DNA from: an uncultured Anaeroplasmataceae bacterium
GTDB lineage: Bacteria; Bacillota_I; Bacilli_A; Acholeplasmatales; Anaeroplasmataceae
NCBI GenBank assembly: GCA_910579215.1
Contig: CAJTTN010000002.1
Location: 1-64,000, forward strand
Reading direction: 5' to 3'
Length of the DNA stretch: 64,000 bases
The notes beneath the pieces are model-generated. The model ran no database searches. It was given only the letters and a program-made list of their open reading frames with translations, and was not told the DNA's origin. The position numbers and the translations under genes are program-made. Positions 53,286-61,644 of the stretch are shown one piece after another (positions within the stretch are counted from its first letter, which is position 1; each line of letters starts with the position of its first letter).

Positions 53286-54479
53286 ATGAAGAAGTTATTC
53301 AAGTTTAAAAAAGAAAAGAATACGCATACGCTTTCTTATAAGGAAAGTAGAGCCATTATAAAAAGTAATTTTAAGATTACAAAGGAATATGAAAAGAAAA
53401 AAAAGGCAAAGGTTTCTAAAGAGGCTTATACCACAACAATGAAAGATTCTCAAAATGCTTTAGAGATTGACAACCTACACACCTATTTTTTTACTGATAA
53501 TGGTGTAGTAAAATCAGTTAACGGAATTTCTTTTGATGTTCCTAAAAATAAAATTGTTGGCTTAGTAGGAGAATCAGGCTGTGGTAAAAGTGTTACAAGT
53601 CTTTCTATTATGCAATTGGTCCAAGCTCCTCAAGGACAAATCGTAGAAGGAGAAATTAGGTTCAATATTGATCAGGAGGATAAGGACGGAAATGCACTTG
53701 CCTATAATATTGCAGCTATGCCTACAAAGGAAATGTATCATATTCGTGGTAAAGATATAACAATGATCTTTCAAGAGCCTATGACCTCTTTAAATCCTGT
53801 TTTTACCATTGGATATCAGCTAGATGAGGTTGTGCTTTTGCATAATGCCGAAATGAAAAAAGCGAAAAAAGAACAGGCTAAGGAGCATTCTATTGAAATG
53901 CTTAAATTAGTAGGAATTCCCATGCCTGAGGAGGTTTATAAAAGATATCCTCATCAATTATCCGGTGGTATGAGACAAAGAGTTATGATTGCAATGGCAT
54001 TAGCGGTAAATCCCAAGCTTATTATAGCAGATGAGCCAACCACAGCATTAGATGTAACAATACAAGCTCAAATCTTAGATTTATTAAAGAATATTCAGAA
54101 AAAAACACAGGCCTCTATTGTTCTCATCACTCATGATTTAGGTGTGATTGCTGAAATGGTAGATTATGTTGTAGTCATGTATGCAGGAAGAATTATAGAA
54201 AAGGGAACTGTGGAAGAAATATTTGCCAATCCTCTTCATCCTTATACTAAGGGCTTACAAAAATCAAAACCATTGGTAACCTCTAATACGGAAGAACCGT
54301 TATATAGTATTCCTGGAAATGTTCCTAACCCAATTAATATGCCAAATCATTGTTTTTTTAAAGACCGTTGTGGAGAATGCAAGGAAAAATGTGGATGGTA
54401 TTATCCAGAAGAAATAAAGGTGACAAAAACACATAGTGTATATTGTCATCTGTATGAGGAGGAATTAAAAAATGAATGA
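53286..54479 (+). CDS. oppD: Oligopeptide ABC transporter ATPase OppD with lysine-rich extension
   Basis: A 397-residue ATPase. Seen: Walker A GESGCGKS (about 95-102), MIFQEPMTSLNPVF, signature LSGGMRQRVMIAMAL, Walker B LIIADEPTTALD, ITHDLGV, and the C-terminal cysteine-containing tail (CFFKDRCGECKEKCGWYYPE) of this subfamily. The first 55 or so residues are an added, very lysine-rich segment; normal OppD starts about at residue 56. The extension probably sits near the membrane or the ribosome-free cytosolic face, but its role is unknown. The stop overlaps oppF by 8 bases. Confidence 0.92.
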   Translation: MKKLFKFKKEKNTHTLSYKESRAIIKSNFKITKEYEKKKKAKVSKEAYTTTMKDSQNALEIDNLHTYFFTDNGVVKSVNGISFDVPKNKIVGLVGESGCGKSVTSLSIMQLVQAPQGQIVEGEIRFNIDQEDKDGNALAYNIAAMPTKEMYHIRGKDITMIFQEPMTSLNPVFTIGYQLDEVVLLHNAEMKKAKKEQAKEHSIEMLKLVGIPMPEEVYKRYPHQLSGGMRQRVMIAMALAVNPKLIIADEPTTALDVTIQAQILDLLKNIQKKTQASIVLITHDLGVIAEMVDYVVVMYAGRIIEKGTVEEIFANPLHPYTKGLQKSKPLVTSNTEEPLYSIPGNVPNPINMPNHCFFKDRCGECKEKCGWYYPEEIKVTKTHSVYCHLYEEELKNE

Positions 54480-55749
54480 AACATTAGAAATTCAAAATCC
54501 TTCCCTTATACAAGACTTGATTCTTTCTGGCAAGGATTTTAAAAAAGAATTTACAAAAGTTGAAGATGTTCCCTATTTTGATTGTTCCTATCAAAGATTT
54601 TTAGGTAAATATATTGCTGAGGATGATACAGTATTAATTATTTATGCAGAAGGAATTCGCTATCAAGAAAAATTGATACATCCAGAATTTATTGAAGACA
54701 AGCTTATCTTTAAGCTAGGTACGAAGAAGTACACAATAGAAGAAATAGATTATATTTTAAAGGTAGAAAACTTAAAGCAGTACTTCCCAATTGCTACAAA
54801 CTTTTTTGGAAAACCCATAAGATTTGTTCATGCTGTTGATGGAGTTTCCTTTAAATTAGAAAAGGGAAAAACAATCGGTGTCGTTGGAGAATCAGGCTGT
54901 GGAAAGACAACATTAGGAAGAACGATATTAAAGCTATATAAAAAAACTGCAGGTGATATATTTTTTGAGGGAAAAGATGTTAGCCAAGTAAAGGGGAAAA
55001 ATCTAAGAAAGCTTCGCTGTGATATGCAGTTAATTTTCCAAGATCCATATTCTTCTTTATCTCCTAAGATGACGATAGGTGCAATTATTTCAGAAGCCGT
55101 TCGTGCACATCACATTGTACCTAAGGAGGATGTAAGAGAATATACCTTCCAAATTATGGAAAAATGTGGACTGCAGCGACACTATTATGATAGATATCCT
55201 CATGAATTCTCTGGAGGACAGCGTCAAAGAATTTGTATTGCTAGAGCTCTTGCTGTAAAGCCAAAGCTTGTAGTCTGTGATGAACCAGTAAGTGCATTAG
55301 ATGTTTCTATTCAGGCGCAAATCATAAATCTTCTTAAAAAATTACAAAAGGAATCTAATTTAACCTATATCTTCATATCTCATGATCTTTCTGTTGTAAA
55401 ATATATTTCTGATACAATTGCAGTAATGTATTTAGGTTCATTAGTTGAAATTGGAAGTAAAAAGGATATCTTTGCTACTCCACTTCATCCTTATACAGAG
55501 GCATTATTTTCAGCAGTTCCTATTCCTGATCCGACAGTGAAAATGAAGCGTATCATTTTAGAAGGAGATTTACCTTCTCCTGCGAATCCACCAAAGGGAT
55601 GTAAGTTTCATACGAGATGTAGTCGCTGTATGGAGATATGTAAGGAAAAAACACCGCAGCTTAAGCAAATGGATGATGGACATTATGTAGCATGCCATTT
55701 ATATCAGGAGCAAGTGGATGAAACAAAAGAAGAAAAAGATAATTTATAA
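54472..55749 (+). CDS. oppF: Oligopeptide ABC transporter ATPase OppF with N-terminal extension
   Basis: A 425-residue ATPase. Seen: ILKVENLKQYFPI, which is the usual OppF start but here lies at about residue 95; Walker A GESGCGKTT (about 139-147), LIFQDPYSSLSPKM, signature FSGGQRQRICIARAL, Walker B LVVCDEPVSALD, and the C-terminal cysteine tail CKFHTRCSRCMEICKEKTP. The first 94 residues form an acidic domain with no motif I recognise. It overlaps both oppD (8 bases) and the small membrane protein gene (32 bases). Confidence 0.92.
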   Translation: MNETLEIQNPSLIQDLILSGKDFKKEFTKVEDVPYFDCSYQRFLGKYIAEDDTVLIIYAEGIRYQEKLIHPEFIEDKLIFKLGTKKYTIEEIDYILKVENLKQYFPIATNFFGKPIRFVHAVDGVSFKLEKGKTIGVVGESGCGKTTLGRTILKLYKKTAGDIFFEGKDVSQVKGKNLRKLRCDMQLIFQDPYSSLSPKMTIGAIISEAVRAHHIVPKEDVREYTFQIMEKCGLQRHYYDRYPHEFSGGQRQRICIARALAVKPKLVVCDEPVSALDVSIQAQIINLLKKLQKESNLTYIFISHDLSVVKYISDTIAVMYLGSLVEIGSKKDIFATPLHPYTEALFSAVPIPDPTVKMKRIILEGDLPSPANPPKGCKFHTRCSRCMEICKEKTPQLKQMDDGHYVACHLYQEQVDETKEEKDNL

Positions 55750-55951
55750 AGAGGATGATGGAAGAACTCTCTATCCTATGAATGGGGTATATGCACAACA
55801 GGAGCATAAAAAAGAAGAGTCCTTAGATGTTAATAAAAAAGAAAAAAAGGCAATGCGCAGAGCACTTTTTCAGATTATGCTACCTAGACTAATCTGTGTT
55901 CTTATCGGCTTTGGTATCTGCTTTTTAATCCTATATTTTTGGTTGAAATGA
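55718..55951 (+). CDS. Small membrane protein co-translated with OppF
   Basis: A 77-residue protein: a lysine-rich start, the sequence EDDGRTLYPMNGV, a charged linker and one C-terminal membrane helix (about 54-75, LPRLICVLIGFGICFLILYFWL). It begins inside oppF (32-base overlap, ribosome site CAGGAG) and ends 13 bases before the next lipoprotein gene, so it is certainly part of the operon. I know no function. Its size, topology and coupling suggest an accessory subunit or assembly factor of the importer (inference). Confidence 0.7.
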   Translation: MKQKKKKIIYKEDDGRTLYPMNGVYAQQEHKKEESLDVNKKEKKAMRRALFQIMLPRLICVLIGFGICFLILYFWLK

Positions 55952-55964
55952 CGGAGGGATAAAA

Positions 55965-58127
55965 GTGAAAAAAATTATAGTATTCTTCTTCACAGTGCTT
56001 GTTTTATTTATGGTAGCAGGTTGTGAAGAAAAGCAAAATCCTAAAAAGGAATATAAAATAGAGTATAGTGAAAATTTGACAGTAGAGGTTGGTCAAAATT
56101 TTAATCCAAGAGATTATTTTACCATTTTAGATGGGGAAACGGCAATTGATAAGGCAGATGTTAATTTGGCTATAATTTCTGGCAGTACAAACACTAAGGG
56201 AGAAATCAAATATAAAATTACTTATGATGGAACATCCTTTGAATTAGTATTAACTGTGGTCGATAAAAAGACAGATCAGCCTATTGTTGATGAAAAGGAT
56301 CCTTTGCTCATCTCTTTAGAAAATGCTCTAAAAAAGGACTATACCAAGGTTACCTTCCAAATGGATCAAGCATTTACAGGAACGATTACAAGTGGAGATG
56401 GCACAGAAGTAGAAAGTGATTTTGAGATTCATGAAACAAACTATATAGAAGGAGATACATATCATATAGTTTATGAGGATACAGAAAATAAGAATATGGA
56501 GTTCTATGTTGATAAGCAATCTGAATATGTTTTCTTATATCGTAAAAGTGGAAGCACCTGGAGTAATACACCCTTAACTTATCAGCAATGGGAGGCTAAG
56601 GATTACAACAATGAATATGTATATGCAGATTATTTTGAAAAATTTGTTACCCCACAAAGCTTCTCTTTACAAACGAGTGAATTTGAGGTCAAAGATGGTA
56701 AGCTAGAATGTATTCCTACAAGAGTAGATTTAGTTGGACAGAAAATATTTAATTTATCAGATGATAATGCAGTATTTACTTCTGTAATCCTTAAGCTAGA
56801 AGGAGATACTCTTAAAGAAATTGTAGGAACCTATGATTCTGCAGATGATTATGGTAATTTCAGTTGTGTTATTAAGTACAGCTATAGTGGTCTTGGGACA
56901 ACAACTGTAGATTTACCTGATGTAGCTCCTGATTATGTCAAGGTGCCAGAGCATATTGATCCAAATTTAGCAGCCCCATTAAATGATTTACAAAAACAAA
57001 CCTTAAATAAGGCTTTGAGTACGCCTTATACAAATTATGAATTTGAATATAATTATAACGAAAAGGATGGATATTCTGTGATTCACGAGAAGGATTCTGT
57101 TAATGGCTATAGTTATTTAATTCATCAAACAGTGAGTGGATATCAAAATAACACCTTCAACTATTACTTTGATATTGAAGATTTAAATAATAATCGTAAA
57201 TACTATATATATGAGGTTGACGAGAACAAGAGATATGTAAAAACAGAGCTGACAACCCAACAGGAAATTATAAATTATATGCCTCTTGCAGTTTCGCCAT
57301 CCAAGCTTTCCTTATCTGTAGCTTCCTTTGGTATGGTAGGAGATAAATATGTTTGTACTCCTACAGGATTAAAAACAGAAACAAAGAATTTCACCAATTT
57401 GCAATCAGCAAATTTAATTAGCCTTGTCCTTACCTTAGATAAAGAAGGAAAAGTAGAAAGAATAGATTTAATTACAAAGGTAGATGCAGCATCAGGAACC
57501 TATTATATAGAGGAATCCTATATATATTCTAAGATTGATGAAGCTGTTGTAGAAATTCCTTTAGATCAAGCTTCAGTTTTAACAGCAATGACGACAGAAC
57601 AACAAAATACATTAAACCAAGCCTTCAAGAATTCTTACAGCAATGTAACCATTTATGATGAATATAGCGGATCAACCTTCTACTTTGCAGATGAAAAGGT
57701 GAAAACGACAGTATATCAAGATTATACACTGATTACAGACTATTATAAAATAGAGAATGGTAAGTATTTTGAATTAAAGGATGGCACCTATGTAGAAATA
57801 CCATTTCATAGTGATAACAAGGAAGAGGTAAGCTTTAATTATTATTTACCTGTACTTGATTTCTCTAAGGTTAATCTAACTAAGGTTTCCTATGATACCT
57901 TCCATAATTCCTTCTATATTTCAGTAAAGGATCTTTCTATAAAGGAGTTTGCTTTCTATTATGATATTGAGGAAATGTTAGGAGTAACTTTTACAGGTAT
58001 AGAATTTGTTTTAAATGAATCAGGAAAAATAGAGCGTATCAACTTTGAATCTAAAGATACAGAGGGTACATATTATGTTGGTCTTGGATTAGTTTATTCT
58101 AATTATGGTTTGACAATAGTTGAATAG
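55965..58127 (+). CDS. Repeat lipoprotein of unknown function, last gene of the surface locus
   Basis: A 720-residue lipoprotein, lipobox V-A-G-C (Cys20), GTG start with ribosome site GGAGGGAT. Seen: an Ig-like N-terminal domain (about 28-102, VEVGQNFNPRDYF...VVDKKTD), then three modules of about 200 residues that each start with a helical L-x-x-A-L-[KS]-x-x-Y-[TS]-x-[VY]-x-[FI] phrase (about 112, 342 and 545). Modules with this phrase recur in lipoproteins of AT-rich gut Bacillota; function unknown. A strong terminator at 58135 ends the locus. Confidence 0.72.
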   Translation: MKKIIVFFFTVLVLFMVAGCEEKQNPKKEYKIEYSENLTVEVGQNFNPRDYFTILDGETAIDKADVNLAIISGSTNTKGEIKYKITYDGTSFELVLTVVDKKTDQPIVDEKDPLLISLENALKKDYTKVTFQMDQAFTGTITSGDGTEVESDFEIHETNYIEGDTYHIVYEDTENKNMEFYVDKQSEYVFLYRKSGSTWSNTPLTYQQWEAKDYNNEYVYADYFEKFVTPQSFSLQTSEFEVKDGKLECIPTRVDLVGQKIFNLSDDNAVFTSVILKLEGDTLKEIVGTYDSADDYGNFSCVIKYSYSGLGTTTVDLPDVAPDYVKVPEHIDPNLAAPLNDLQKQTLNKALSTPYTNYEFEYNYNEKDGYSVIHEKDSVNGYSYLIHQTVSGYQNNTFNYYFDIEDLNNNRKYYIYEVDENKRYVKTELTTQQEIINYMPLAVSPSKLSLSVASFGMVGDKYVCTPTGLKTETKNFTNLQSANLISLVLTLDKEGKVERIDLITKVDAASGTYYIEESYIYSKIDEAVVEIPLDQASVLTAMTTEQQNTLNQAFKNSYSNVTIYDEYSGSTFYFADEKVKTTVYQDYTLITDYYKIENGKYFELKDGTYVEIPFHSDNKEEVSFNYYLPVLDFSKVNLTKVSYDTFHNSFYISVKDLSIKEFAFYYDIEEMLGVTFTGIEFVLNESGKIERINFESKDTEGTYYVGLGLVYSNYGLTIVE

Positions 58128-58134
58128 AAATAAG

Positions 58135-58158
58135 GGAAATCGAAAGATTTCCTTTTTT
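58135..58158 (+). terminator. Terminator of the surface/Opp locus
   Basis: GGAAATC-GAAA-GATTTCC, a perfect 7-bp stem with a GNRA tetraloop and six T. Confidence 0.88.
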
Positions 58159-58245
58159 GTTATTAACCCTATAAAAAAGTAGAAAAAAATGCTATAATTG
58201 TAACATATATACTTAAAATGTATAAAAATTTAAAGCAAATTCATA

Positions 58246-58258
58246 TTTTACCAATAAA
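58246..58258 (+). promoter_or_regulatory. TTTTACCAATAAA motif upstream of the ECF sigma gene
   Basis: This 13-base string lies about 40 bases before the sigma gene start and recurs, identical, at 59768-59780 just after the anti-sigma gene. It is a candidate recognition element (such as a -35) of the ECF sigma factor. A sigma-A-like TATAAT also lies near 58192. Confidence 0.4.
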
Positions 58259-58296
58259 TATGTCTATCATTTTGTTTTATTTAATAGGGAGTAATA

Positions 58297-58830
58297 ATGA
58301 AAAACTCGAATCGAATAATTGAAAAGTTTCGAATAAAAGATTATTCAGACTTCGACCTTTTCTATGAACAAACAAAAAAAATTATATATTTTACAATAAA
58401 AAATGTAATTAAGGATGAAGAAATTGTGAAAGATCTAATGCAGGATACTTATCTAAAATTTTTAAATAATTTAGATAAATATCAAAATGATAATTTAAAT
58501 GCATATCTTTCTCTTATGGCTAGAAATATCGCTATAAATGAATACAATCGTAGAAAAAAAGAGATTTTAAATTCTGAATATTTAGAACAAGTGCCTAGTC
58601 ATCAAGCCTCTCTATCCCCTCTGTTTCGAATTTTGGATTATTTGACAGAAGAAGAAAGAGAAATCGTATTATACCATATCGTTGAAAATCTTAAATTTAA
58701 GGATATTGCAGTGATTGTTAATAAATCCTTAGGAACTGTGCTTTGGATGTATAATAAGGCTATAAAAAAATTACAAGAAAGGAAGGATGAATTTTATGGG
58801 ACAGAAAAGCATAAAAAAAATACTTATTGA
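58297..58830 (+). CDS. ECF-type RNA polymerase sigma factor
   Basis: A 177-residue sigma-70-family factor with only regions 2 and 4. Seen: region 2 (DYSDFDLFYEQ...KDLMQDTYLKFLNNL...YLSLMARNIAINEYNRRKKE) and region 4 (DYLTEEEREIVLYHIVENLKFKDIAVIVNKSLGTVLWMYNKAIKKLQE). ATG 58297 follows AGGGAG. Its 3' end overlaps the membrane protein gene that follows, the usual sigma/anti-sigma coupling. ECF factors are released by envelope signals. It directly follows the surface/Opp locus, so that locus or the RNA downstream may be its target (inference). Confidence 0.88.
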   Translation: MKNSNRIIEKFRIKDYSDFDLFYEQTKKIIYFTIKNVIKDEEIVKDLMQDTYLKFLNNLDKYQNDNLNAYLSLMARNIAINEYNRRKKEILNSEYLEQVPSHQASLSPLFRILDYLTEEEREIVLYHIVENLKFKDIAVIVNKSLGTVLWMYNKAIKKLQERKDEFYGTEKHKKNTY

Positions 58831-59749
58831 TGCCTCTAAACAAGTGAATATACCAGATATTCGAAATGATATTTTAGGTCATTTGGATAGAACAAATACC
58901 CAAAATAATTCTGTATCCCCTAGTAAAAATTTTCCAAGATTTTTAAAGTTGTCCTTTGCTTCTTGTGTATTAGTCTCTATTATTTTATTTAGTGTGGCTT
59001 TATCATTGGGTCTTAAATCAAACCATGCGGAATATAAGGAAATTAAGACTGTAGATGAGCTTCAATCTGTCTATGCTTATCAAGCAGCACTATTAACCAC
59101 CTTAGTTAATAATCCAGATTCCGTAGATTTAAATAACATAGAGGTAAATGATGCTCTATCTAATTCTATTGGATTTGTTGATTTTATTTTGAATAAGGAT
59201 AAAACTACCTCTACCTTATACCAATGCTCTAATCAAAATTATGATTATTATTTAAGCACTAAGCTTGGGAATAAGGAATTATGTAAATTTTATTATAATG
59301 AGCATACAATTTATCAAGTAGAAAATTGTAAAAGTACAGTACTTCAAGGCTTTATAGAGATTGGTAAGGCTAAATTTGATGTTTTTGGAGAAGTAGTATT
59401 TGATAAAAATGGGAAATATGTAATGGATTTAATGCTTGGTTATCAAGAATCTAAGGTTTGTATTTCTAGCAATGAAGTACAAACGAACTCCTATGAATAT
59501 CGAGTTTATAATAAGGATGCGGTTTGCAAAAAGGTTAGTCTAGAATTTAAAGATAATCAGATTTATATGAATGTCAATTTTCAAAATGCATATTTTAAGT
59601 TTCAAATTCAAGGAGATAATAATCAATATTCTGGTAAGTATCATACAGGAACCTCTAGTGGGTCTTTAATGGTTGAAATTGAAAATGATAAGTATAATTT
59701 TAATGTAGATGAGGAAAAATCCTCTGCAGAAAGATATATTTTACCTTAA
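58796..59749 (+). CDS. Membrane-anchored putative anti-sigma factor
   Basis: About 317 residues from ATG 58796 (GAAAGGAAGG before it; ATG 58787 is an in-frame alternative with very short spacing). Seen: a cytosolic N-terminus of about 45 residues with SKQVNIPDIRNDIL, one membrane helix (about 47-70, LSFASCVLVSIILFSVALSLG) and a long extracellular sensor part with beta-strand-like sequence. No zinc-binding H-x3-C-x2-C anti-sigma motif is present, so the assignment rests on topology and on the 35-base overlap with the sigma gene. Confidence 0.7.
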   Translation: MGQKSIKKILIDASKQVNIPDIRNDILGHLDRTNTQNNSVSPSKNFPRFLKLSFASCVLVSIILFSVALSLGLKSNHAEYKEIKTVDELQSVYAYQAALLTTLVNNPDSVDLNNIEVNDALSNSIGFVDFILNKDKTTSTLYQCSNQNYDYYLSTKLGNKELCKFYYNEHTIYQVENCKSTVLQGFIEIGKAKFDVFGEVVFDKNGKYVMDLMLGYQESKVCISSNEVQTNSYEYRVYNKDAVCKKVSLEFKDNQIYMNVNFQNAYFKFQIQGDNNQYSGKYHTGTSSGSLMVEIENDKYNFNVDEEKSSAERYILP

Positions 59750-59767
59750 AAATAAAAAAAATTAATT

Positions 59768-59780
59768 TTTTACCAATAAA
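59768..59780 (+). promoter_or_regulatory. Second TTTTACCAATAAA motif, upstream of the candidate small RNA
   Basis: Identical to 58246-58258. It ends about 10 bases before the first hairpin of the candidate RNA and contains no good sigma-A hexamers. Confidence 0.4.
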
Positions 59781-59787
59781 ATTAACC

Positions 59788-59886
59788 CATTGTTTGTTAT
59801 ATATATTGTATGAGATTTAAACTTATACAATATACCACAAACAAAAGGACTACTTTTGGCCCCCGCCTTTGAAAGTAGTCTTTTTA
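59788..59886 (+). ncRNA. Candidate structured small RNA with C-rich loop
   Basis: The gene-free interval 59750-59988 contains two hairpins. The first (59790-59844) pairs TTGTTTGT with ACAAACAA and TATATTGTAT with ATACAATATA around a small bulge. The second (59848-59880) pairs GACTACTTT with AAAGTAGTC and is followed by five T, a proper terminator. Its 15-nt loop reads TGGCCCCCGCCTTTG. GCCCCCGC (59859-59866) is the exact complement of GCGGGGGC, the ribosome site of the protease gene (40189-40196), and matches 7 bases plus two G-U pairs at the first adhesin gene (30719-30725). C-rich loops that pair with Shine-Dalgarno sequences are known from RsaE/RoxS RNAs. Expression is not shown; the minus strand could also be read. 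Nothing else is seen in 59887-59975. Confidence 0.45.
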
Positions 59887-59988
59887 ATTTACTTTATTTT
59901 TAATTTGTGATAAAATTTATTAATAAGAGTTTATTTTTTTAGATGATAGAAGTTGAATAATATTTTAATAGAAAAAGGAGAGCTATTT

Positions 59989-60414
59989 ATGTTGTTTGAA
60001 GAGATTGCAAAAGCAAATATGCAGGCATTAAAGGATCATGATAAGCAGGCAAGAAGTATACTATCTGTTTTGTATGGTAAATTTAAGCTTGAAAGTATTG
60101 AAAAGGGACTTGGTGCTAAGGAGCTTTCAGATGAGGATTGCTTAAGAATTATATTAAAAACTATAAAGGAGCTAGAAGAAGAAAAAAGTGGGTATGAAAA
60201 AGCAAAGCGTCCAGAAAAGGTAGAAGAAATTCTTGCCCAAAAGAGTATTTTAGATCGTTTTTTACCTAAACAGCTAACGGAAGAGGAAATAAGAGCTGAG
60301 ATCATAAAGCTTGAGGATAAAAAAATTCCTAGTATAATGAAGCATTTTAAGAACAATTTTACAGGTAAATGTGATATGGGCTTAGTCAGCAGAATTGCTA
60401 AAGAATTTAATTAG
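59989..60414 (+). CDS. yqeY: GatB/YqeY domain protein
   Basis: A 141-residue protein from ATG 59989, which follows AAAAAGGAGAGC; the frame is open upstream but without a good ribosome site. Seen: helical EEIAKANMQALKDHDKQARSILSVLYGKFKLESIEKG and the late RFLPKQLTEEEIRAEI, typical of YqeY. The fold matches the tail domain of the GatB amidotransferase subunit, but stand-alone YqeY has no settled function. It is convergent with trpS. Confidence 0.9.
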   Translation: MLFEEIAKANMQALKDHDKQARSILSVLYGKFKLESIEKGLGAKELSDEDCLRIILKTIKELEEEKSGYEKAKRPEKVEEILAQKSILDRFLPKQLTEEEIRAEIIKLEDKKIPSIMKHFKNNFTGKCDMGLVSRIAKEFN

Positions 60415-60446
60415 GATGTACAAAAAAGTAGTATAAGTATTAGTAA

Positions 60447-60477
60447 AAAAGGTAGGTCTAGTTTAGACCTACTTTTC
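60447..60477. terminator. Bidirectional terminator between yqeY and trpS
   Basis: GTAGGTCTA-GTT-TAGACCTAC, a perfect 9-bp stem with an A-run before and TTTT after. The trpS stop lies inside the stem. Confidence 0.8.
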
Positions 60478-61441
60478 TGTATACCTTAGAGAGCTTTTTT
60501 CTTGCATAATAGGAAGCCTTTTTAGCACCCTCTTCTAATATTTCTTCAATTTTATTACTAGATTGAATTTCTAAAACCTTAGCCTGAAGCTCTCCCAATT
60601 CCTTACAGACTGCATCTGCAACATCCTTCTTAAAGGTCCCATATCCTACATTTTGATAGTTTTCAACTAGACTTTCTATACTTTTTCCTGTCAAGCTAGA
60701 AAGGATTGTCAATAGATTAGAAATCCCAGGCTTATGCTCCGTATCGTATTTTATTTCATTATCACAATCCGTTACAGAAGACATTATTTTTTTCCGAGTT
60801 ATATTTAAATCCTCTAAAAGATAAATGGTTCCTTTTTCAGATTCTGATTTGCTCATTTTCTTTTCAGGATTAGAAAGGGAAGCAACTTTCGCTCCTGTTT
60901 TTGGCGTAATTGGCTCAGGAACAATAAAGGTTTCAGAATAGTGATTATTGAAGCGTATTGCTAAATCTCTTGTCAATTCTACATGTTGTTTTTGATCTAT
61001 GCCTACAGGGATATAGTTCGCATCATATAAAAGAATATCTGCTGCCATAAGTGCAGGATATATAAAGATTCCTGTAGGAATGGAGCCATGGTCAGATATT
61101 TTAGATGTTTTATCCTTATATTGTGTCATTCTTGATAATTCTCCCATATAAGAATTGCATGCCATAATATATCCTAGCTCTGCATGCTCGTGGACATCAC
61201 TTTGTTTAAATAAAACAACCTTATCTGGATCTAATCCACATGCGAGATAGACTGAAATTAAATCACGTGTATTTTTTCTTAATTCCTTAGCATCAATGGG
61301 TAATGTCAAAGCGTGTAAATCAGCAATAAATATAAACATTTCATATTCCTCTTGATAAGAAATAAATTGCTTAATCGCTCCTATATAATTTCCTAAGGTT
61401 AATTGTCCTGTAGGTTTGATTCCACTTAGCATTCTTTTCAT
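60458..61441 (-). CDS. trpS: Tryptophanyl-tRNA synthetase
   Basis: A class I synthetase of 327 residues, the usual bacterial length. Seen: the HIGH-equivalent SGIKPTGQLTLGNYIGA at the N-terminus, FIADLHALT, GIDQKQHVELTRDLA and the KMSKS loop KKMSKSESE. ATG 61441 is chosen because GAAAGGATG precedes it; an ATG 9 bases upstream overlaps that site. It is preceded by a T-box leader (61465-61638), so it is induced by uncharged tRNA-Trp. Confidence 0.95.
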   Translation of the reverse strand: MKRMLSGIKPTGQLTLGNYIGAIKQFISYQEEYEMFIFIADLHALTLPIDAKELRKNTRDLISVYLACGLDPDKVVLFKQSDVHEHAELGYIMACNSYMGELSRMTQYKDKTSKISDHGSIPTGIFIYPALMAADILLYDANYIPVGIDQKQHVELTRDLAIRFNNHYSETFIVPEPITPKTGAKVASLSNPEKKMSKSESEKGTIYLLEDLNITRKKIMSSVTDCDNEIKYDTEHKPGISNLLTILSSLTGKSIESLVENYQNVGYGTFKKDVADAVCKELGELQAKVLEIQSSNKIEEILEEGAKKASYYARKKLSKVYRKVGLN

Positions 61442-61464
61442 ATAAATCATCCTTTCTAATAAAA

Positions 61465-61638
61465 AAAACGTCCTTTATGATTTCTCATAAGGACGCAAGT
61501 GATTATGCGCGGTGCCACCTTAATTTTAATGATAGTCATTAACTCTTTTGATTAAAATTTAAAAACCAATTCCTTTTAAAAAGTTTCATGATGCTTTCAC
61601 CATCCATCATTCGCTACAGAGTGACTTTATAAAGTACT
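61465..61638 (-). promoter_or_regulatory. T-box riboswitch of trpS
   Basis: On the minus strand: a Stem I distal part (GATGATGGATGGTGAAAGCATCAT with loop), a possible UGG specifier at 61566-61568 (GGAATTGG), the T-box AAGGTGGCACCGCG (61512-61525 on the plus strand as its complement), and a terminator CGTCCTTATGA-GAAA-TCATAAAGGACG with eight T. The T-box sequence that pairs with the tRNA NCCA end is intact. The specifier placement is my reading; the gene identity agrees with Trp. Confidence 0.88.
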
Positions 61639-61644
61639 GCTTAA

